A DNA stretch of 64,000 nucleotides from Vibrionaceae bacterium (GCA_018222805.1 JAAEZQ010000002.1:124001-188000), one strand, 5' to 3'. Shown: positions 53,478 through 62,840, numbered from the stretch's first letter. The notes: generated by a model not told the origin, from the sequence alone. Translations and numbers: made by a program.

Positions 53478-53515
53478 ACAGAAAACAGCCCGACTGAAAG
53501 CGGGCTGTTTTCTGT
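53478..53515. terminator. Strong terminator after the D,D-carboxypeptidase gene
   Basis: 15-bp perfect stem ACAGAAAACAGCCCG / CGGGCTGTTTTCTGT with an 8-base loop; T-rich on both strands. Ends the minus-strand dacA-like gene 29 bases after its stop. Confidence 0.92.
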
Positions 53516-53543
53516 TCTTCCTGATTAGTTAGCTGGGCCTGGG

Positions 53544-54701
53544 TTACTTAAAGAACGATTTCACCCACAAAACAATACTGTCCCAAACTTGGCCAAACCA
53601 CGAGGCGGGCTCAACAGCTTGGTTACTGACCAGTGGATAACTGGCAACGGTTTCATCGTTATTTTTCCATACGACTTTACCAACCACTTCTCCTAGCTCA
53701 ATTGGCGCCATCAAAGGGTCATTCATTTCAACACTCTTGTCCAAGCCCGTCGTCATTGTGCGAGGTAAGGTCAAATAGGCATCTTGCGGAAAGCTCGCTT
53801 CTATTTCACTCACCTTCCCTTTCCAAACTTTAACTTTTGATTCCACCTGTCCCTGTGTGGCCACCTTCTTGGTGTCATAAAAACGGAAGCCATAACTGAG
53901 TATGTTTTTAGACTGACTGATACGTGCTTGTGGGCTCGGTGTTCCCATCACAACAGAGATCAGTCGCATTTTACCTTCAGTGGCTGAACTGACCAGGCTA
54001 TAACCTGCATTGCTGGTGTAACCTGTTTTGCCACCATCCACTTTTATCGATTTATCCCACAACAGCTTATTGCGGTTGTATTGGGTAATATCGTTCCACT
54101 TGAACACCTTTTCATTGTAAAGCGCATAAACATCAGGAACGTCTTTGATGATCGATTGCATCAACGTTGCCATATCCATAGGGGAAGTTTGGATCCCTTC
54201 ACTATCTAGCCCGTGTGAGTTCACAAAGTATGTGTCTTGAAGTCCGAGCTTTTCGGCCCAGCCATTCATCAGTGCCACAAATCCACGCTCACTACCTGCC
54301 ACATGCTCAGCAAGCGCAACACATGCGTCATTTCCCGATTGAATAATCACACCGCGCATTAAATTCGCAACGCTGATTTCATCTTTCGGTTGGATGAACA
54401 TTTTTGAGGAGCCGGGAAATTTTTCTGACCACGCATTTTCGCTTACCGTCACTAAATCATCCCAATTGAGTCGACCTTCTTTGATTTCCTGACCCACGAC
54501 ATACGCTGTCATAAGCTTGGTTAAACTTGCAGGTGCTAATCCAGCTCTTCCGTTCTGTTCCGCGATAATGGCTCCCGACTGAAAGTCCATCAACACATAC
54601 CCTTTTGCCTGTAACTGAGGTGGGTTTGGCGTAACCACTGCAAAGGCAGGTAGGCTCACTAAACAAGTCACGATAATCCATCGAGCCAGTGACACTTTCA
54701 T
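53544..54701 (-). CDS. dacA: D-alanyl-D-alanine carboxypeptidase (DacA/PBP5 family)
   Basis: 385 aa. Signal peptide (SLARWIIVTCLVSLPAFAVV), then SLTK active-site motif in APASLTKLMTAYV, SGN (IIQSGNDACVALAEH) and KTG (DGGKTGYTSNAGYSL), with a C-terminal beta-rich domain and a membrane-binding amphipathic tail (WDSIVLWVKSFFK). Trims pentapeptide stems in the periplasm. Ribosome site GGAGG. Paralogue choice (DacA, DacC, DacD) is uncertain. Confidence 0.9.
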   Translation of the reverse strand: MKVSLARWIIVTCLVSLPAFAVVTPNPPQLQAKGYVLMDFQSGAIIAEQNGRAGLAPASLTKLMTAYVVGQEIKEGRLNWDDLVTVSENAWSEKFPGSSKMFIQPKDEISVANLMRGVIIQSGNDACVALAEHVAGSERGFVALMNGWAEKLGLQDTYFVNSHGLDSEGIQTSPMDMATLMQSIIKDVPDVYALYNEKVFKWNDITQYNRNKLLWDKSIKVDGGKTGYTSNAGYSLVSSATEGKMRLISVVMGTPSPQARISQSKNILSYGFRFYDTKKVATQGQVESKVKVWKGKVSEIEASFPQDAYLTLPRTMTTGLDKSVEMNDPLMAPIELGEVVGKVVWKNNDETVASYPLVSNQAVEPASWFGQVWDSIVLWVKSFFK

Positions 54702-54945
54702 TCAACATCCTCCACTATTCACACTCACTTTGTCGCCGCTCTAAAGAGCATAGCTCATACAACCAGTTGCACCAGTCGCTAATCGTTTCATTTTCTTGAA
54801 CTTACACTGATTTCGCGCAAGAGAGTCAATGTCTCACTAGTGACCAGCTCAACTTCGGGTTCTTGGTTAAACCCTCATTTCGAAGTAAAGTAGCGTGCGT
54901 AAGGTCTACTAGATGCTGAACCCAACAAGGATATAAAATAAAACA

Positions 54946-56241
54946 ATGAATGCTCTATCATTTATCGACTCAGGATTGCACTACACTCCCCACACCTTTA
55001 ATGTGCCTCTGGATTACCAAGAAGAGAGCAAAGGTACCATTGAAGTCTTTGCGCGTTCGATAAGTTTAGTGGGAGAAGAGGACTCAACAAAACCATGGCT
55101 GGTGTACCTACAAGGTGGTCCCGGCTTCCCTTCTCCACGTCAAAATGGCCATAACGGCTGGATAAAGCGAGCACTTCAAGAGCACCGAGTATTACTGCTC
55201 GATCAGCGCGGCACGGGAAACAGCTCGGTGATCAATCACCAAACACTGGCGCACCTGACACCACAAGAGCAGGCCGAGTACTTAAGCCATTTCCGAGCAG
55301 ACAATATTGTTCGCGATGCTGAATTTATACGTCAGCAATTTGGTGTGGAAAAATGGGCGATTTTAGGTCAAAGCTTCGGTGGCTTTTGTTCTTTAACCTA
55401 TTTATCAATGTTCCCTGAAAGTCTGACTCGAAGCTACATTACTGGAGGCGTGCCATCTGTTTCGCGTCACCCTGACGATGTGTATCAAGCAACGTTTAAA
55501 CGTACGATGGACAAAAACCTGGCGTTCTTCCAGCAATTTCCTAAAGCGCAACAGCTTTGCCAAGCCATCGCTGATCACCTGCTAGAAAATGAAGAACTCC
55601 TACCAAACGGGCAACGTTTTACTGTTGAGCAGTTCCAGCAAATTGGGATTAATTTTGGTGTCAGCGATACCTTCTTGCCAACATATTACTGGCTGGAGAG
55701 TGCACTAATAGAGGTAAACGGAAAAGCGCAGCTTCGTTACGAGTTTTTAAGTGACATGCTGGCTCAGCAAAACTTCCAAACCAACCCTATTTACGCCATT
55801 TTGCACGAGTCTATATACTGCCAGGGCTTTGCGTCAAATTGGAGTGCACACCGAGTTCGTCAGTCAAACCAAGCGTTTAACTATGAAAAAGGCAAACCTT
55901 TCTACTTTACCGGGGAAATGGTTTTCCCATGGATGTTTGACCAATACGTCAACCTAAAACCACTGAAAGAAGCCGCTGAAATTCTGGCAAGCAAAGAGGA
56001 CTGGTCACCACTTTATGACCAAAACCAACTGGCAGATAACAAAGTTCCAGTAAGTTGCGCAGTTTACGCCGACGATATGTTTGTCGAAATGGACATCAGC
56101 CGAGAAACACTCGCTTCCATGCCGAACTCAAAAGCGTGGATCACCAACGAATATGAACACAATGGTCTGCGTGCAGATGGCGAACGCATTCTGGATACCT
56201 TAATTGCAATGGGTAACCAAACTGCGGCGAATTTGGCTTAA
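54946..56241 (+). CDS. S33-family prolyl aminopeptidase / alpha-beta hydrolase
   Basis: 431 aa. Oxyanion-hole QGGPGFPS, DQRGTGNS, and nucleophile elbow GQSFGG (residues about 141-146), with the catalytic His late in EYEHNGLRADGERI. These define proline iminopeptidases of family S33 (Xaa-Pro type). No signal peptide, so cytoplasmic. The ribosome site is distant. Confidence 0.88.
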   Translation: MNALSFIDSGLHYTPHTFNVPLDYQEESKGTIEVFARSISLVGEEDSTKPWLVYLQGGPGFPSPRQNGHNGWIKRALQEHRVLLLDQRGTGNSSVINHQTLAHLTPQEQAEYLSHFRADNIVRDAEFIRQQFGVEKWAILGQSFGGFCSLTYLSMFPESLTRSYITGGVPSVSRHPDDVYQATFKRTMDKNLAFFQQFPKAQQLCQAIADHLLENEELLPNGQRFTVEQFQQIGINFGVSDTFLPTYYWLESALIEVNGKAQLRYEFLSDMLAQQNFQTNPIYAILHESIYCQGFASNWSAHRVRQSNQAFNYEKGKPFYFTGEMVFPWMFDQYVNLKPLKEAAEILASKEDWSPLYDQNQLADNKVPVSCAVYADDMFVEMDISRETLASMPNSKAWITNEYEHNGLRADGERILDTLIAMGNQTAANLA

Positions 56242-56263
56242 TAAGCCCGCCGTTATAAATACC

Positions 56264-56293
56264 AACGCCTTTTCACGATGAAAAGGCGTTTTG
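56264..56293 (+). terminator. Terminator after the S33 peptidase
   Basis: AACGCCTTTTC / GAAAAGGCGTT with loop ACGAT, 23 bases after the stop; T-rich tail is short (TTGCTGTTCT). Confidence 0.8.
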
Positions 56294-56323
56294 CTGTTCT
56301 GTACCGGATACCACGTAAGTTCG

Positions 56324-56812
56324 TTAATCTTTGAGCCGTTTTATCATGGACTTAGTGATTACTCGATAGCCCATCTTGTGATAGAAATCTTCTCCTTCGT
56401 GGTTAAACGAACCGACGGACAATCCGATTTCCTCAACACCCAGACTACAAAGCGCACTTTCAATTCTATCCATCAAAGACAAGCCAATTCCCAAGTTTCG
56501 ATGGCTTTCTGCAACAACGAGCTCATTGATAAAGCCAACGAACTTCTCTGGTGAAATGATGGAGTTGAGTTCACGAGTGGTTCCCGAGATAAATCCCACT
56601 ATGTTACGGTTTGAACAAGCAACAAATGCAGTGATACTGCCATCGAAGTATTTTTCAAAGATATTACGGCTATTCCTAATCTTTGCCATTTCTTCTGGTG
56701 AACGATAAAAATCGGGCTCAGCTTGATAGTGCGAAGTATCGAGCTCAACCAAAAGAAGTTTGAGAAGCGGGATATCCTCTTCTCTGAGTCGCCTGATATG
56801 AAACTGCTGCAT
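56324..56812 (-). CDS. GNAT-family N-acetyltransferase
   Basis: 162 aa from MQQFHIRRL at 56812 with AGGGA; a longer frame to 56875 is not supported. GNAT motifs: NIVGFISGTTRELN, INELVVAESHRNLGIGLSLMDRIE (loop RNLGIG), VGSFNHEGEDFYHKMGYRV. Substrate unknown. Confidence 0.86.
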   Translation of the reverse strand: MQQFHIRRLREEDIPLLKLLLVELDTSHYQAEPDFYRSPEEMAKIRNSRNIFEKYFDGSITAFVACSNRNIVGFISGTTRELNSIISPEKFVGFINELVVAESHRNLGIGLSLMDRIESALCSLGVEEIGLSVGSFNHEGEDFYHKMGYRVITKSMIKRLKD

Positions 56813-56976
56813 GTCTATCCCTAACCATTCCGTTGAATTAATTTTTTTTATCTTACTGTACTGCGCTGAGTGCAATTAGGAGTAACGAGGACTCAACAAA
56901 TTAAACGTACAAATTTCACACAACGCTGTCGAGGCTAACGTCGTCAGTTCCCTTAGTTTTTTGTTGATAATTTGAA

Positions 56977-56995
56977 GACCTACAAGGTTTGTAGG
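56977..56995. repeat. Inverted repeat upstream of trhO
   Basis: ACCTACAA-GGT-TTGTAGGT, 180 bases upstream of trhO and 165 bases upstream of the divergent GNAT gene. Operator-like, regulator unknown. Confidence 0.4.
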
Positions 56996-57073
56996 TAAGC
57001 GGCCATCCGTTCTACATCCACACGCTGCAACGAATCAATCGTCATGCTTGTTTAATGTCCGACGGGTTTACCT

Positions 57074-57118
57074 GTATACCTGACCATTTTAGTCGGGTAT
57101 ACTCCGGGCCGTTATAAT
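57074..57118 (+). promoter_or_regulatory. Putative trhO promoter with dyad operator
   Basis: A perfect -10 TATAAT at 57113-57118 lies 55 bases upstream of trhO. An imperfect dyad GTATACCTGAC (57074-57084) / GTCGGGTATAC (57092-57102) covers the -35 region, which itself matches poorly (TTAGTC). A second dyad TGGTCG-T-CGACCA (57123-57135) follows. This arrangement suggests repressor control. Confidence 0.45.
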
Positions 57119-57173
57119 TTAATGGTCGTCGACCACCTGTTTTATTAAAGCCTGTTTTTTTAAAGGAAATCTC

Positions 57174-58154
57174 ATGAGTCAGTATGTTGTCTGTGCGCTG
57201 TACAAGTTTGTGGAACTAGGTAACTATCAAGAGCTACGCGAACCATTGCTTGCACTGATGGAAAAGAACCAGATTCGTGGCACCCTTCTGCTGGCAAGTG
57301 AAGGTATCAATGGTACCGTTGCTTCTGATCGCGCGGGTATTGACACGCTGCTTGAATGGCTAAATGCAGAACCACGTCTTGCAGGTACCGTTTATAAAGA
57401 GTCACTTGCAGAGTCACAGCCTTTTAACCGCACTAAAGTAAAACTCAAGAAAGAGATCGTCACTTTAGGCATCGAAGGCATCGATCCTCGTCATGTGGTT
57501 GGCACTTATGTTAAACCAAAAGAATGGAACGACCTGATCGCGGATCCAGAAGTATTTGTTGTCGATACTCGTAATGATTACGAAGTAGAGATCGGTACAT
57601 TTAAAGGTGCAGTTAACCCAAATACCGACACTTTCCGCGAATTTCCAGACTACGTGAAAGAAAACATGGATCCGGCCAAGCATAAAAAAGTCGCAATGTT
57701 CTGTACCGGTGGTATCCGTTGCGAAAAATCAACGGCTTATATGAAAGAGCAAGGCTTTGACGAAGTTTATCACCTTGAAGGCGGCATCCTAAAGTATCTG
57801 GAAGAAGTACCACAAGAAGAGAGCATGTGGGAAGGTGATTGCTACGTATTTGATGGTCGTGTGGCGGTAAACCACCAGCTGGAAAAAGCAGACTACGACT
57901 TATGTAATGCTTGTCGTCTACCTATCACAGAAGAAGACAAGCAATCAGACCTTTACGAACAAGGCGTAAGCTGCCCTAAATGTCACGGTACTCATTCAGA
58001 AGAGCAAATTGCTCGATTCCGCGAGCGTGAAAAACAAATTTCTTTAGCGGAGCAGCGTGGTGAACAACACGTTGGCGGTGAAAGCGCTAAACAACGAGAA
58101 GAGCGACGCGCTGCCAAGCTTGCACAAAAAGAAGCACAGCGTAATAAGGCATAA
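57174..58154 (+). CDS. trhO: tRNA uridine(34) hydroxylase TrhO
   Basis: 326 aa (YceA family). N-terminal acylphosphatase-like domain ([19 protein letters not shown]), rhodanese domain with catalytic Cys in [23 protein letters not shown], then a zinc-ribbon-like CNACRLP/CPKCHG pair and a Lys/Arg/Gln-rich C-terminus. Hydroxylates U34 of tRNAs toward ho5U/cmo5U modification. Strong AAAGGAAA ribosome site. Confidence 0.94.
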   Translation: MSQYVVCALYKFVELGNYQELREPLLALMEKNQIRGTLLLASEGINGTVASDRAGIDTLLEWLNAEPRLAGTVYKESLAESQPFNRTKVKLKKEIVTLGIEGIDPRHVVGTYVKPKEWNDLIADPEVFVVDTRNDYEVEIGTFKGAVNPNTDTFREFPDYVKENMDPAKHKKVAMFCTGGIRCEKSTAYMKEQGFDEVYHLEGGILKYLEEVPQEESMWEGDCYVFDGRVAVNHQLEKADYDLCNACRLPITEEDKQSDLYEQGVSCPKCHGTHSEEQIARFREREKQISLAEQRGEQHVGGESAKQREERRAAKLAQKEAQRNKA

Positions 58155-58174
58155 GAGCGATTCGTTTCAGTTTA

Positions 58175-58210
58175 AAGCGAGCTACATTTTAGTGGCTCGC
58201 TTCTTCTATT
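58175..58210 (+). terminator. Terminator after trhO
   Basis: AAGCGAGCTAC / GTGGCTCGCTT (one mismatch) with a 6-base loop, followed by TTCTTCTATT, 20 bases after the stop. Confidence 0.8.
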
Positions 58211-58316
58211 CTCTACCCTAAGAACAATGCCGTTCAATCCCATCCTAAGCACTTCATTAACACCACACACTCTTCGCCCATCAAATAACCCCTCACTTTA
58301 AACAACATAAATCCGT

Positions 58317-58345
58317 TGATCGTCTATCGCTAGCGGCGCGTACAA
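58317..58345 (+). promoter_or_regulatory. Possible ECF-sigma promoter of the fasciclin gene
   Basis: TGATCG (58317-58322), 16 bases, then CGTACAA (58339-58345), reminiscent of RpoE/ChrR-type promoters (TGATCC and a downstream AAGA/CGTA element) that often drive fasciclin genes. Matches are loose; a CGCTAGCG palindrome is in the spacer. Confidence 0.25.
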
Positions 58346-58399
58346 GCAAAGAACATCGCTCGGGAGCATGTCGTACCCTCAACACAAAAGGAATACACT

Positions 58400-58900
58400 A
58401 TGTTGAAACGTATACTTGTTATCACCGCAACTCTAGTTGCGATCTTGTCTTTTTTACTTCCTGTGAAAGCACATGAGCATGGGATGATGAAAGCGGATAT
58501 TGTTGATGTCGCCGCCAGTAATGGATCATTCAATACACTTGTCGCAGCCGTGCAAGCAGCTGACTTGGTAGAAACACTGAAAGGAGAAGGGCCTTTTACT
58601 GTGTTTGCCCCTACAGACGATGCCTTCGCAAAACTTCCTGAAGGAACAGTAGATATGCTCCTGATGCCAGAAAACAAAGACAAGCTCGTCTCTGTTCTGA
58701 CCTATCATGTGGTACCAGGAAAAGTAATGGCAGCTGACGTTGTGAAGCTTGATAAAGCAACGACCGTTCAGGGACAAGACGTTATGATAAAAACCATGGG
58801 TGATAAAGTCATGGTCAACAACGCCAATGTGACCGCAACCGACGTCAAAGCCAAAAACGGCGTGATTCATGTGATTGATACGGTAATTATGCCGAAATAA
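58400..58900 (+). CDS. Fasciclin-domain exported protein
   Basis: 166 aa. Signal peptide ([27 protein letters not shown]), then one complete FAS1 domain: [46 protein letters not shown] (H1), [24 protein letters not shown] and the terminal [13 protein letters not shown] (H2). Secreted or periplasmic adhesion-like protein, often part of the sigma-E/ChrR oxidative response in other Proteobacteria. Ribosome site AAAGGA. Confidence 0.92.
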   Translation: MLKRILVITATLVAILSFLLPVKAHEHGMMKADIVDVAASNGSFNTLVAAVQAADLVETLKGEGPFTVFAPTDDAFAKLPEGTVDMLLMPENKDKLVSVLTYHVVPGKVMAADVVKLDKATTVQGQDVMIKTMGDKVMVNNANVTATDVKAKNGVIHVIDTVIMPK

Positions 58901-59241
58901 GTACTTAAAAAGGGCGGAGATATTCCGCCCTCAAAAATAACTCTGTTACTCGTAACCGATCTTATGACCTCAGATGCAAAAGTGAAAACTCTCTCGATCC
59001 AAGCCATAAACACCGTTACTGAGTGAACGATTAACTCTTGCATCCTTTTACCGCATGTAATTCATTGATTTTAAGTCAGTATATACCTATGTATTCGGAT
59101 TTCCCTGATTCCCGCTCCTCGCTAGTAAAACTTATGGTTTAAGACTCACTTTTTCTTTTCAGAGAGTTTACCCAACCGTCAAATGCCGATAAGGTGAAGT
59201 TCACGAATTAAGAGAACAATAACAAAGGATGTTAAGTCATC
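58901..59241. other. Intergenic region, fasciclin gene to nfsA
   Basis: 341 non-coding bases. A GC stem AGGGCGGA (58911-58918) / TCCGCCCT (58924-58931) follows the fasciclin gene but has no T-tract on the plus strand. The octamer GCCGATAA at 59185-59192 equals the sigma-28 -10 consensus, but no TAAA lies 15 bases upstream. Otherwise nothing recognised. Confidence 0.5.
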
Positions 59242-59964
59242 ATGAACAGCACGATTCAAACCATACTCAGCCACCGCTCGATTAGAAAATTCAGCCCACA
59301 ACCCATCGAAAAAAACCAACTGGACACAATAATTCAAGCAGGTCTGGCAGCCTCCTCTTCAAGCATGTTGCAAGTCGTTTCTATTATCCGAGTCACCGAC
59401 TCTGAGAAACGCGCACAATTGGCACAATACGCAGGTAACCAAGCTTACGTAGCAAGTGCAGCGGAGTTTTTGGTGTTCTGCATTGATTATCAGCGTCACG
59501 CGGAAATCAACCCTCAAGTTCAAGCCGACTTTACGGAATTAACGCTTATTGGTGCGGTTGACTCCGGCATCATGGCGCAAAACTGTCTATTGGCGGCAGA
59601 ATCAATGGGACTAGGAGGCGTTTACATTGGAGGCTTAAGAAATAAAGCCCAAGACGTTGATGAGTTACTCGGCTTACCTGCCAATACTGCCATTTTGTTT
59701 GGTATGTGTCTTGGCCACCCAGAGCAAAACCCTGAAGTTAAACCTCGCTTACCTGCGAAAGTTATTGTGCACGAAAATCAGTATCAACCTTTAAATCTAG
59801 AAGACATAAAGGCTTACGACCAAAGCATGCACGATTACTACGCCACACGCTCCAGTAATCAGAAGCAAAGCACCTGGTCTGAGGAAGTCACGACTAAATT
59901 AGCCGGAGAATCTCGCCCGCATATTTTGCCGTATTTAAATAGCAAAGGGTTAGCGAAACGATAA
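59242..59964 (+). CDS. nfsA: NADPH-flavin oxidoreductase / oxygen-insensitive nitroreductase
   Basis: 240 aa. Closely matches V. harveyi FRP from memory: HRSIRKFS near the start, ASSSSMLQVVSIIRVTDSEKRAQLAQ, FLVFCIDYQRHAEINPQVQADFTELTLIGAVDSGIMAQNCLLAAESMGLGGVYIGGLRN, and the end SRPHILPYLNSKGLAKR. Uses NADPH to reduce FMN (supporting luciferase in luminous species) and nitro-compounds. Gene may be called frp or nfsA. Confidence 0.95.
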   Translation: MNSTIQTILSHRSIRKFSPQPIEKNQLDTIIQAGLAASSSSMLQVVSIIRVTDSEKRAQLAQYAGNQAYVASAAEFLVFCIDYQRHAEINPQVQADFTELTLIGAVDSGIMAQNCLLAAESMGLGGVYIGGLRNKAQDVDELLGLPANTAILFGMCLGHPEQNPEVKPRLPAKVIVHENQYQPLNLEDIKAYDQSMHDYYATRSSNQKQSTWSEEVTTKLAGESRPHILPYLNSKGLAKR

Positions 59965-59980
59965 ATTAAATGGAACGATG

Positions 59981-60011
59981 GCCCTGCCAATCAAGGTGGG
60001 GCTTTGTTTTT
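59981..60011 (+). terminator. Terminator after nfsA
   Basis: GCCCTGCC / GGTGGGGC (two G-U pairs) with loop AATCAA, followed by TTTGTTTTT, 17 bases after the nfsA stop. Confidence 0.85.
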
Positions 60012-60069
60012 AATAAGATCTCATCACCCGCTCCCTGATTTTCGTTTGCCAGCCACTCAGCCGTCGCCT

Positions 60070-60642
60070 ATGATAAACGAGCTCTGGCCTGCAGCACCCA
60101 ACACTTGCGAAAAGAACTCGGTTCACGGCAATTTAGCTTCCCTGCACTATTGGCAGGCTCTGCCGGACGAAACACCAAATGCGATTGTCTCTCTGTTAGA
60201 GCAACATGGGTTAGATTGTCTACCCAATATGGCTAGCGTGCTCAAACGCCATTTACAGGAACTTCCCCATTCGATATCAGGACTGAGCTTCACCCAGCGT
60301 CTCGCATTAGATGTTCTAGAGAAACAAAGCAAACAGATTTCAATAAGTAAGTGGTTTCAGCTTTACCAGAAGATCGAACCTTTGCCCTATCTGGGAGATG
60401 TGATGTTCTATGCACTGATTCTTCCGTTAGCGACGAATGAGAGGCCTCTGGTAGCAATAGACTCACCAGAAAAAAGTTGGTGGGAACAGCAAGTGTGCAT
60501 CACTCAGCATGGAATACACTGTTTAAACGGTCAGGTTAAATTTGCTCAACAATATTGGGTTGGTGGAATTCAAAACAACGAGAAAAGCCGCTGGGAGTGG
60601 GATCATATACAGCTGTCGAGTCTCTCCAACACACAATGTTGA
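60070..60642 (+). pseudogene. 5'-truncated remnant of a DUF1835-like hypothetical gene
   Basis: 190 aa from the ATG at 60070; the frame stays open back to the nfsA stop, but the only upstream start (TTG at 60004) lies inside a terminator T-tract. The sequence resembles the C-terminal half of larger hypothetical proteins (NMASVLKRHLQELPHSISGLSFTQRLALDVLEKQSKQ, PLPYLGDVMFYALILPLA, YWVGGIQNNEKSRWEWDHIQL), and the N-terminal domain is absent since nfsA ends only 105 bases before. So it is probably a decaying fragment. It has no strong ribosome site. The family assignment is from memory and weak. Confidence 0.45.
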
Positions 60643-61062
60643 TATAGCGCTTAGTCGACCAACTTAGTGGCTAAAGATAAGAGAGCAATACTAATAGTTA
60701 GATAAATATGTTGCTCTAATTATCTACTATTAATGCGCATTATATAAACAAGTTTCAGTTGCATATTTAGTCCCGTATTAATGAGGGGTGAATAATCACT
60801 AGTTCAATATGCAACCAAAACACAAACCACCAAAGTGTAACAATAGGTGAACATTAGTTTTATACTCGATAAAAATGTTAAAAATTAGCCTTTGCCACCA
60901 ACTCATACGTTAATTACGTGTTAATGTGATATTTTTTATGGTGATCGTGGTCACATCTACCGACCAAGAATAGGTTTTTTCTTTCGTGTTTTTTCACTCC
61001 GCTGCTAACCTGCACGCCACTTTGAAGTGAACTCAGAGTGCATAACTATAAGGAGTGTTCTC
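60643..61062. other. Long intergenic region upstream of the DAACS transporter
   Basis: 420 AT-rich non-coding bases. It contains the CRP-like site at 60940-60955, otherwise no gene, RNA or repeat is recognised. The length suggests extensive regulation of the transporter. Confidence 0.55.
60940..60955. promoter_or_regulatory. Predicted CRP-binding site
   Basis: GGTGA-TCGTGG-TCACA, one mismatch from TGTGA-N6-TCACA, 108 bases upstream of the transporter start. cAMP-CRP control of a C4/amino-acid carrier is plausible. Confidence 0.6.
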
Positions 61063-62367
61063 ATGAATACCAAGAAACCGATGTCGCTTACTAGCCGTGT
61101 TATTTTCGGTATGGTTGCGGGTATCTTGACAGGATTTGCAATTCGCACACTTTTTGCCGACAACGGATTTGTCGACGCATACATTGTTAATGGACTATTT
61201 GAAGTTGGTGGACAGATCTTCGTCGCCAGCTTGAAGATGCTAGTAGTACCTCTGGTGTTTGTATCACTGGTTTGCGGTACTAGCTCTCTTAAAGACCTAT
61301 CCACCTTAGGTCGAATGGGCGGTAAAACCCTAGCTTTATACATCGCAACAACAGCAGTCGCTATCACACTTGCTCTGACGATGGGCACAGTGTTTCAGCC
61401 AGGTGCTGGCGCTGACCTTACAGCGGTAAGCTCATTCAAGTCATCAGAAGCACCTTCTTTGGGTCAGGTGATCATCGGTATGTTCCCGACTAACCCGATC
61501 AGTGCAATGGCTGAAGGTAAAACGCTTCAAGTTATCGTGTTTGCCGTTTTATTTGGTATCGCGATCAGCGCGGCAGGTAAACCAGGTGAGCGTATCGCTG
61601 CATTCTTCTCAGACTTGAATGAAGTGATCATGAAGCTGGTTGCTATTTTGATGAACCTTGCACCATTTGGTGTGTTCTTCCTGATGGCGAAGCTGTTCAC
61701 TGGTCTAGGCTTGAGTGCAATCATCAACTTAGCAGAGTACTTTATCGTTCTAGCTGGCACACTACTGCTACACGGTCTGGTAACTTACAGCCTAATGTTG
61801 AAAGGGTTTACTGGTCTTAGCCCAATGACCTTCCTGCGTAAAATGGAAGATGCTGTGATGTTTGCGTTCTCTACTGCATCATCAAACGCAACTATTCCTG
61901 TTACTATGGAAACAGCAAAGCACCGCATGGGTGTTGAAAACCGTGTGTCTTCATTCACTGTACCACTTGGTGCAACCGTGAATATGGACGGAACGGCGAT
62001 CATGCAAGGTGTCGCTACAGCATTTATCGCACAGGCATTCAACATTGATTTAACCATGGGTGACTACCTGATGGTTATCATGACGGCGACGCTGGCATCT
62101 ATCGGTACTGCTGGTGTCCCTGGTGTTGGCCTTGTTATGCTAGCAATGGTACTAAACCAGGTAGGCTTACCTCTGGAAGGTATCGCACTGATTATGGGTG
62201 TTGACCGTCTGCTGGATATGATTCGTACCGCAGTAAACATTACTGGTGATAGCGCAGTAACGGTTATTGTTGCTAAATCAGAAGGCGCATTGGATGAAGC
62301 TCGCTTCAACGACCCAATGGCCGGCGCAGCCGAAGAAGAAGTGCATCTTAAGCGCGCTGACGCTTAA
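61063..62367 (+). CDS. Dicarboxylate/amino acid:cation symporter (DAACS)
   Basis: 434 aa from the ATG at 61063 with AAGGAG; the frame to 61027 is not needed. DAACS family motifs: SLKMLVVPLVFVSLVCGTSSLKDL, SSNATIPVTM (serine-rich hairpin), NMDGTAIMQGVATAFIAQAF, GTAGVPGVGLVMLAMVLNQVGLP and the DRLLDMIRTAVNITGDSAVTVIV binding helix, typical of glutamate/aspartate and C4 transporters. GltP/GltT-like; substrate unsure. Inner membrane, Na+- or H+-coupled. Confidence 0.93.
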   Translation: MNTKKPMSLTSRVIFGMVAGILTGFAIRTLFADNGFVDAYIVNGLFEVGGQIFVASLKMLVVPLVFVSLVCGTSSLKDLSTLGRMGGKTLALYIATTAVAITLALTMGTVFQPGAGADLTAVSSFKSSEAPSLGQVIIGMFPTNPISAMAEGKTLQVIVFAVLFGIAISAAGKPGERIAAFFSDLNEVIMKLVAILMNLAPFGVFFLMAKLFTGLGLSAIINLAEYFIVLAGTLLLHGLVTYSLMLKGFTGLSPMTFLRKMEDAVMFAFSTASSNATIPVTMETAKHRMGVENRVSSFTVPLGATVNMDGTAIMQGVATAFIAQAFNIDLTMGDYLMVIMTATLASIGTAGVPGVGLVMLAMVLNQVGLPLEGIALIMGVDRLLDMIRTAVNITGDSAVTVIVAKSEGALDEARFNDPMAGAAEEEVHLKRADA

Positions 62368-62394
62368 ACCGTTCTACGGTTATCCTGTCTAAAA

Positions 62395-62430
62395 CAAAGC
62401 CCCGATGGAAACATCGGGGCTTTGTTGCTT
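62395..62430. terminator. Bidirectional terminator, DAACS transporter / DUF1232
   Basis: 13-bp stem CAAAGCCCCGATG / CATCGGGGCTTTG with a GAAA loop; TTGCTTG on plus and TTTTAG on minus. Confidence 0.93.
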
Positions 62431-62462
62431 GAGTAAGGTTTATTACGCAAGCCTAAAGGATA

Positions 62463-62840
62463 TTAGTCGTTAGCCATTGAATTCAGTTTTGCTCTGGCTT
62501 GTTCTTCATGCTCTGGCGTAATAGCGTTACCCACCGTGTTCGCGGCCAATGTTAGCGCTGCCATATCATCAGTGAATCCGACACCAGCCAGCACATCTGG
62601 TACCATATCAGTTGGAAGTACGAAATACGCTAACGCACCGCCAAGAATCGCTTTATGGCGCACGGAGGTATTGGCGTCTGTCATCGCGAACCAGGATTTA
62701 ATCCCCATAACAGCAAGCTCTTCACCCGCTTTCTTGACCGATCTTTTCATTTTGTGCCAAAACGTTTTTTCATCTGGCACTTTTAGCGTGTCATCAACGG
62801 CGTCATTAGGCGCCGATTTTAAAGACATAGCTGTAGTCAT
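62463..62840 (-). CDS. DUF1232 (YkvA-like) protein
   Basis: 125 aa. DUF1232 core RHKAILGGALAYFVLPTDMVPDVLAGVGFTDDMAALTLA, containing one or two hydrophobic segments, is clear near residues 60-100. The N-terminal half is charged. The ATG at 62840 is best spaced from GGAGG; 62843 is an adjacent alternative. Function unknown. Confidence 0.88.
   Translation of the reverse strand: MTTAMSLKSAPNDAVDDTLKVPDEKTFWHKMKRSVKKAGEELAVMGIKSWFAMTDANTSVRHKAILGGALAYFVLPTDMVPDVLAGVGFTDDMAALTLAANTVGNAITPEHEEQARAKLNSMAND

Noticed and set aside
59185..59192. GCCGATAA, the sigma-28 -10 consensus, upstream of nfsA
   Set aside because: The sequence 15 bases upstream is GTTT, not TAAA, and nfsA has no flagellar link; probably chance.
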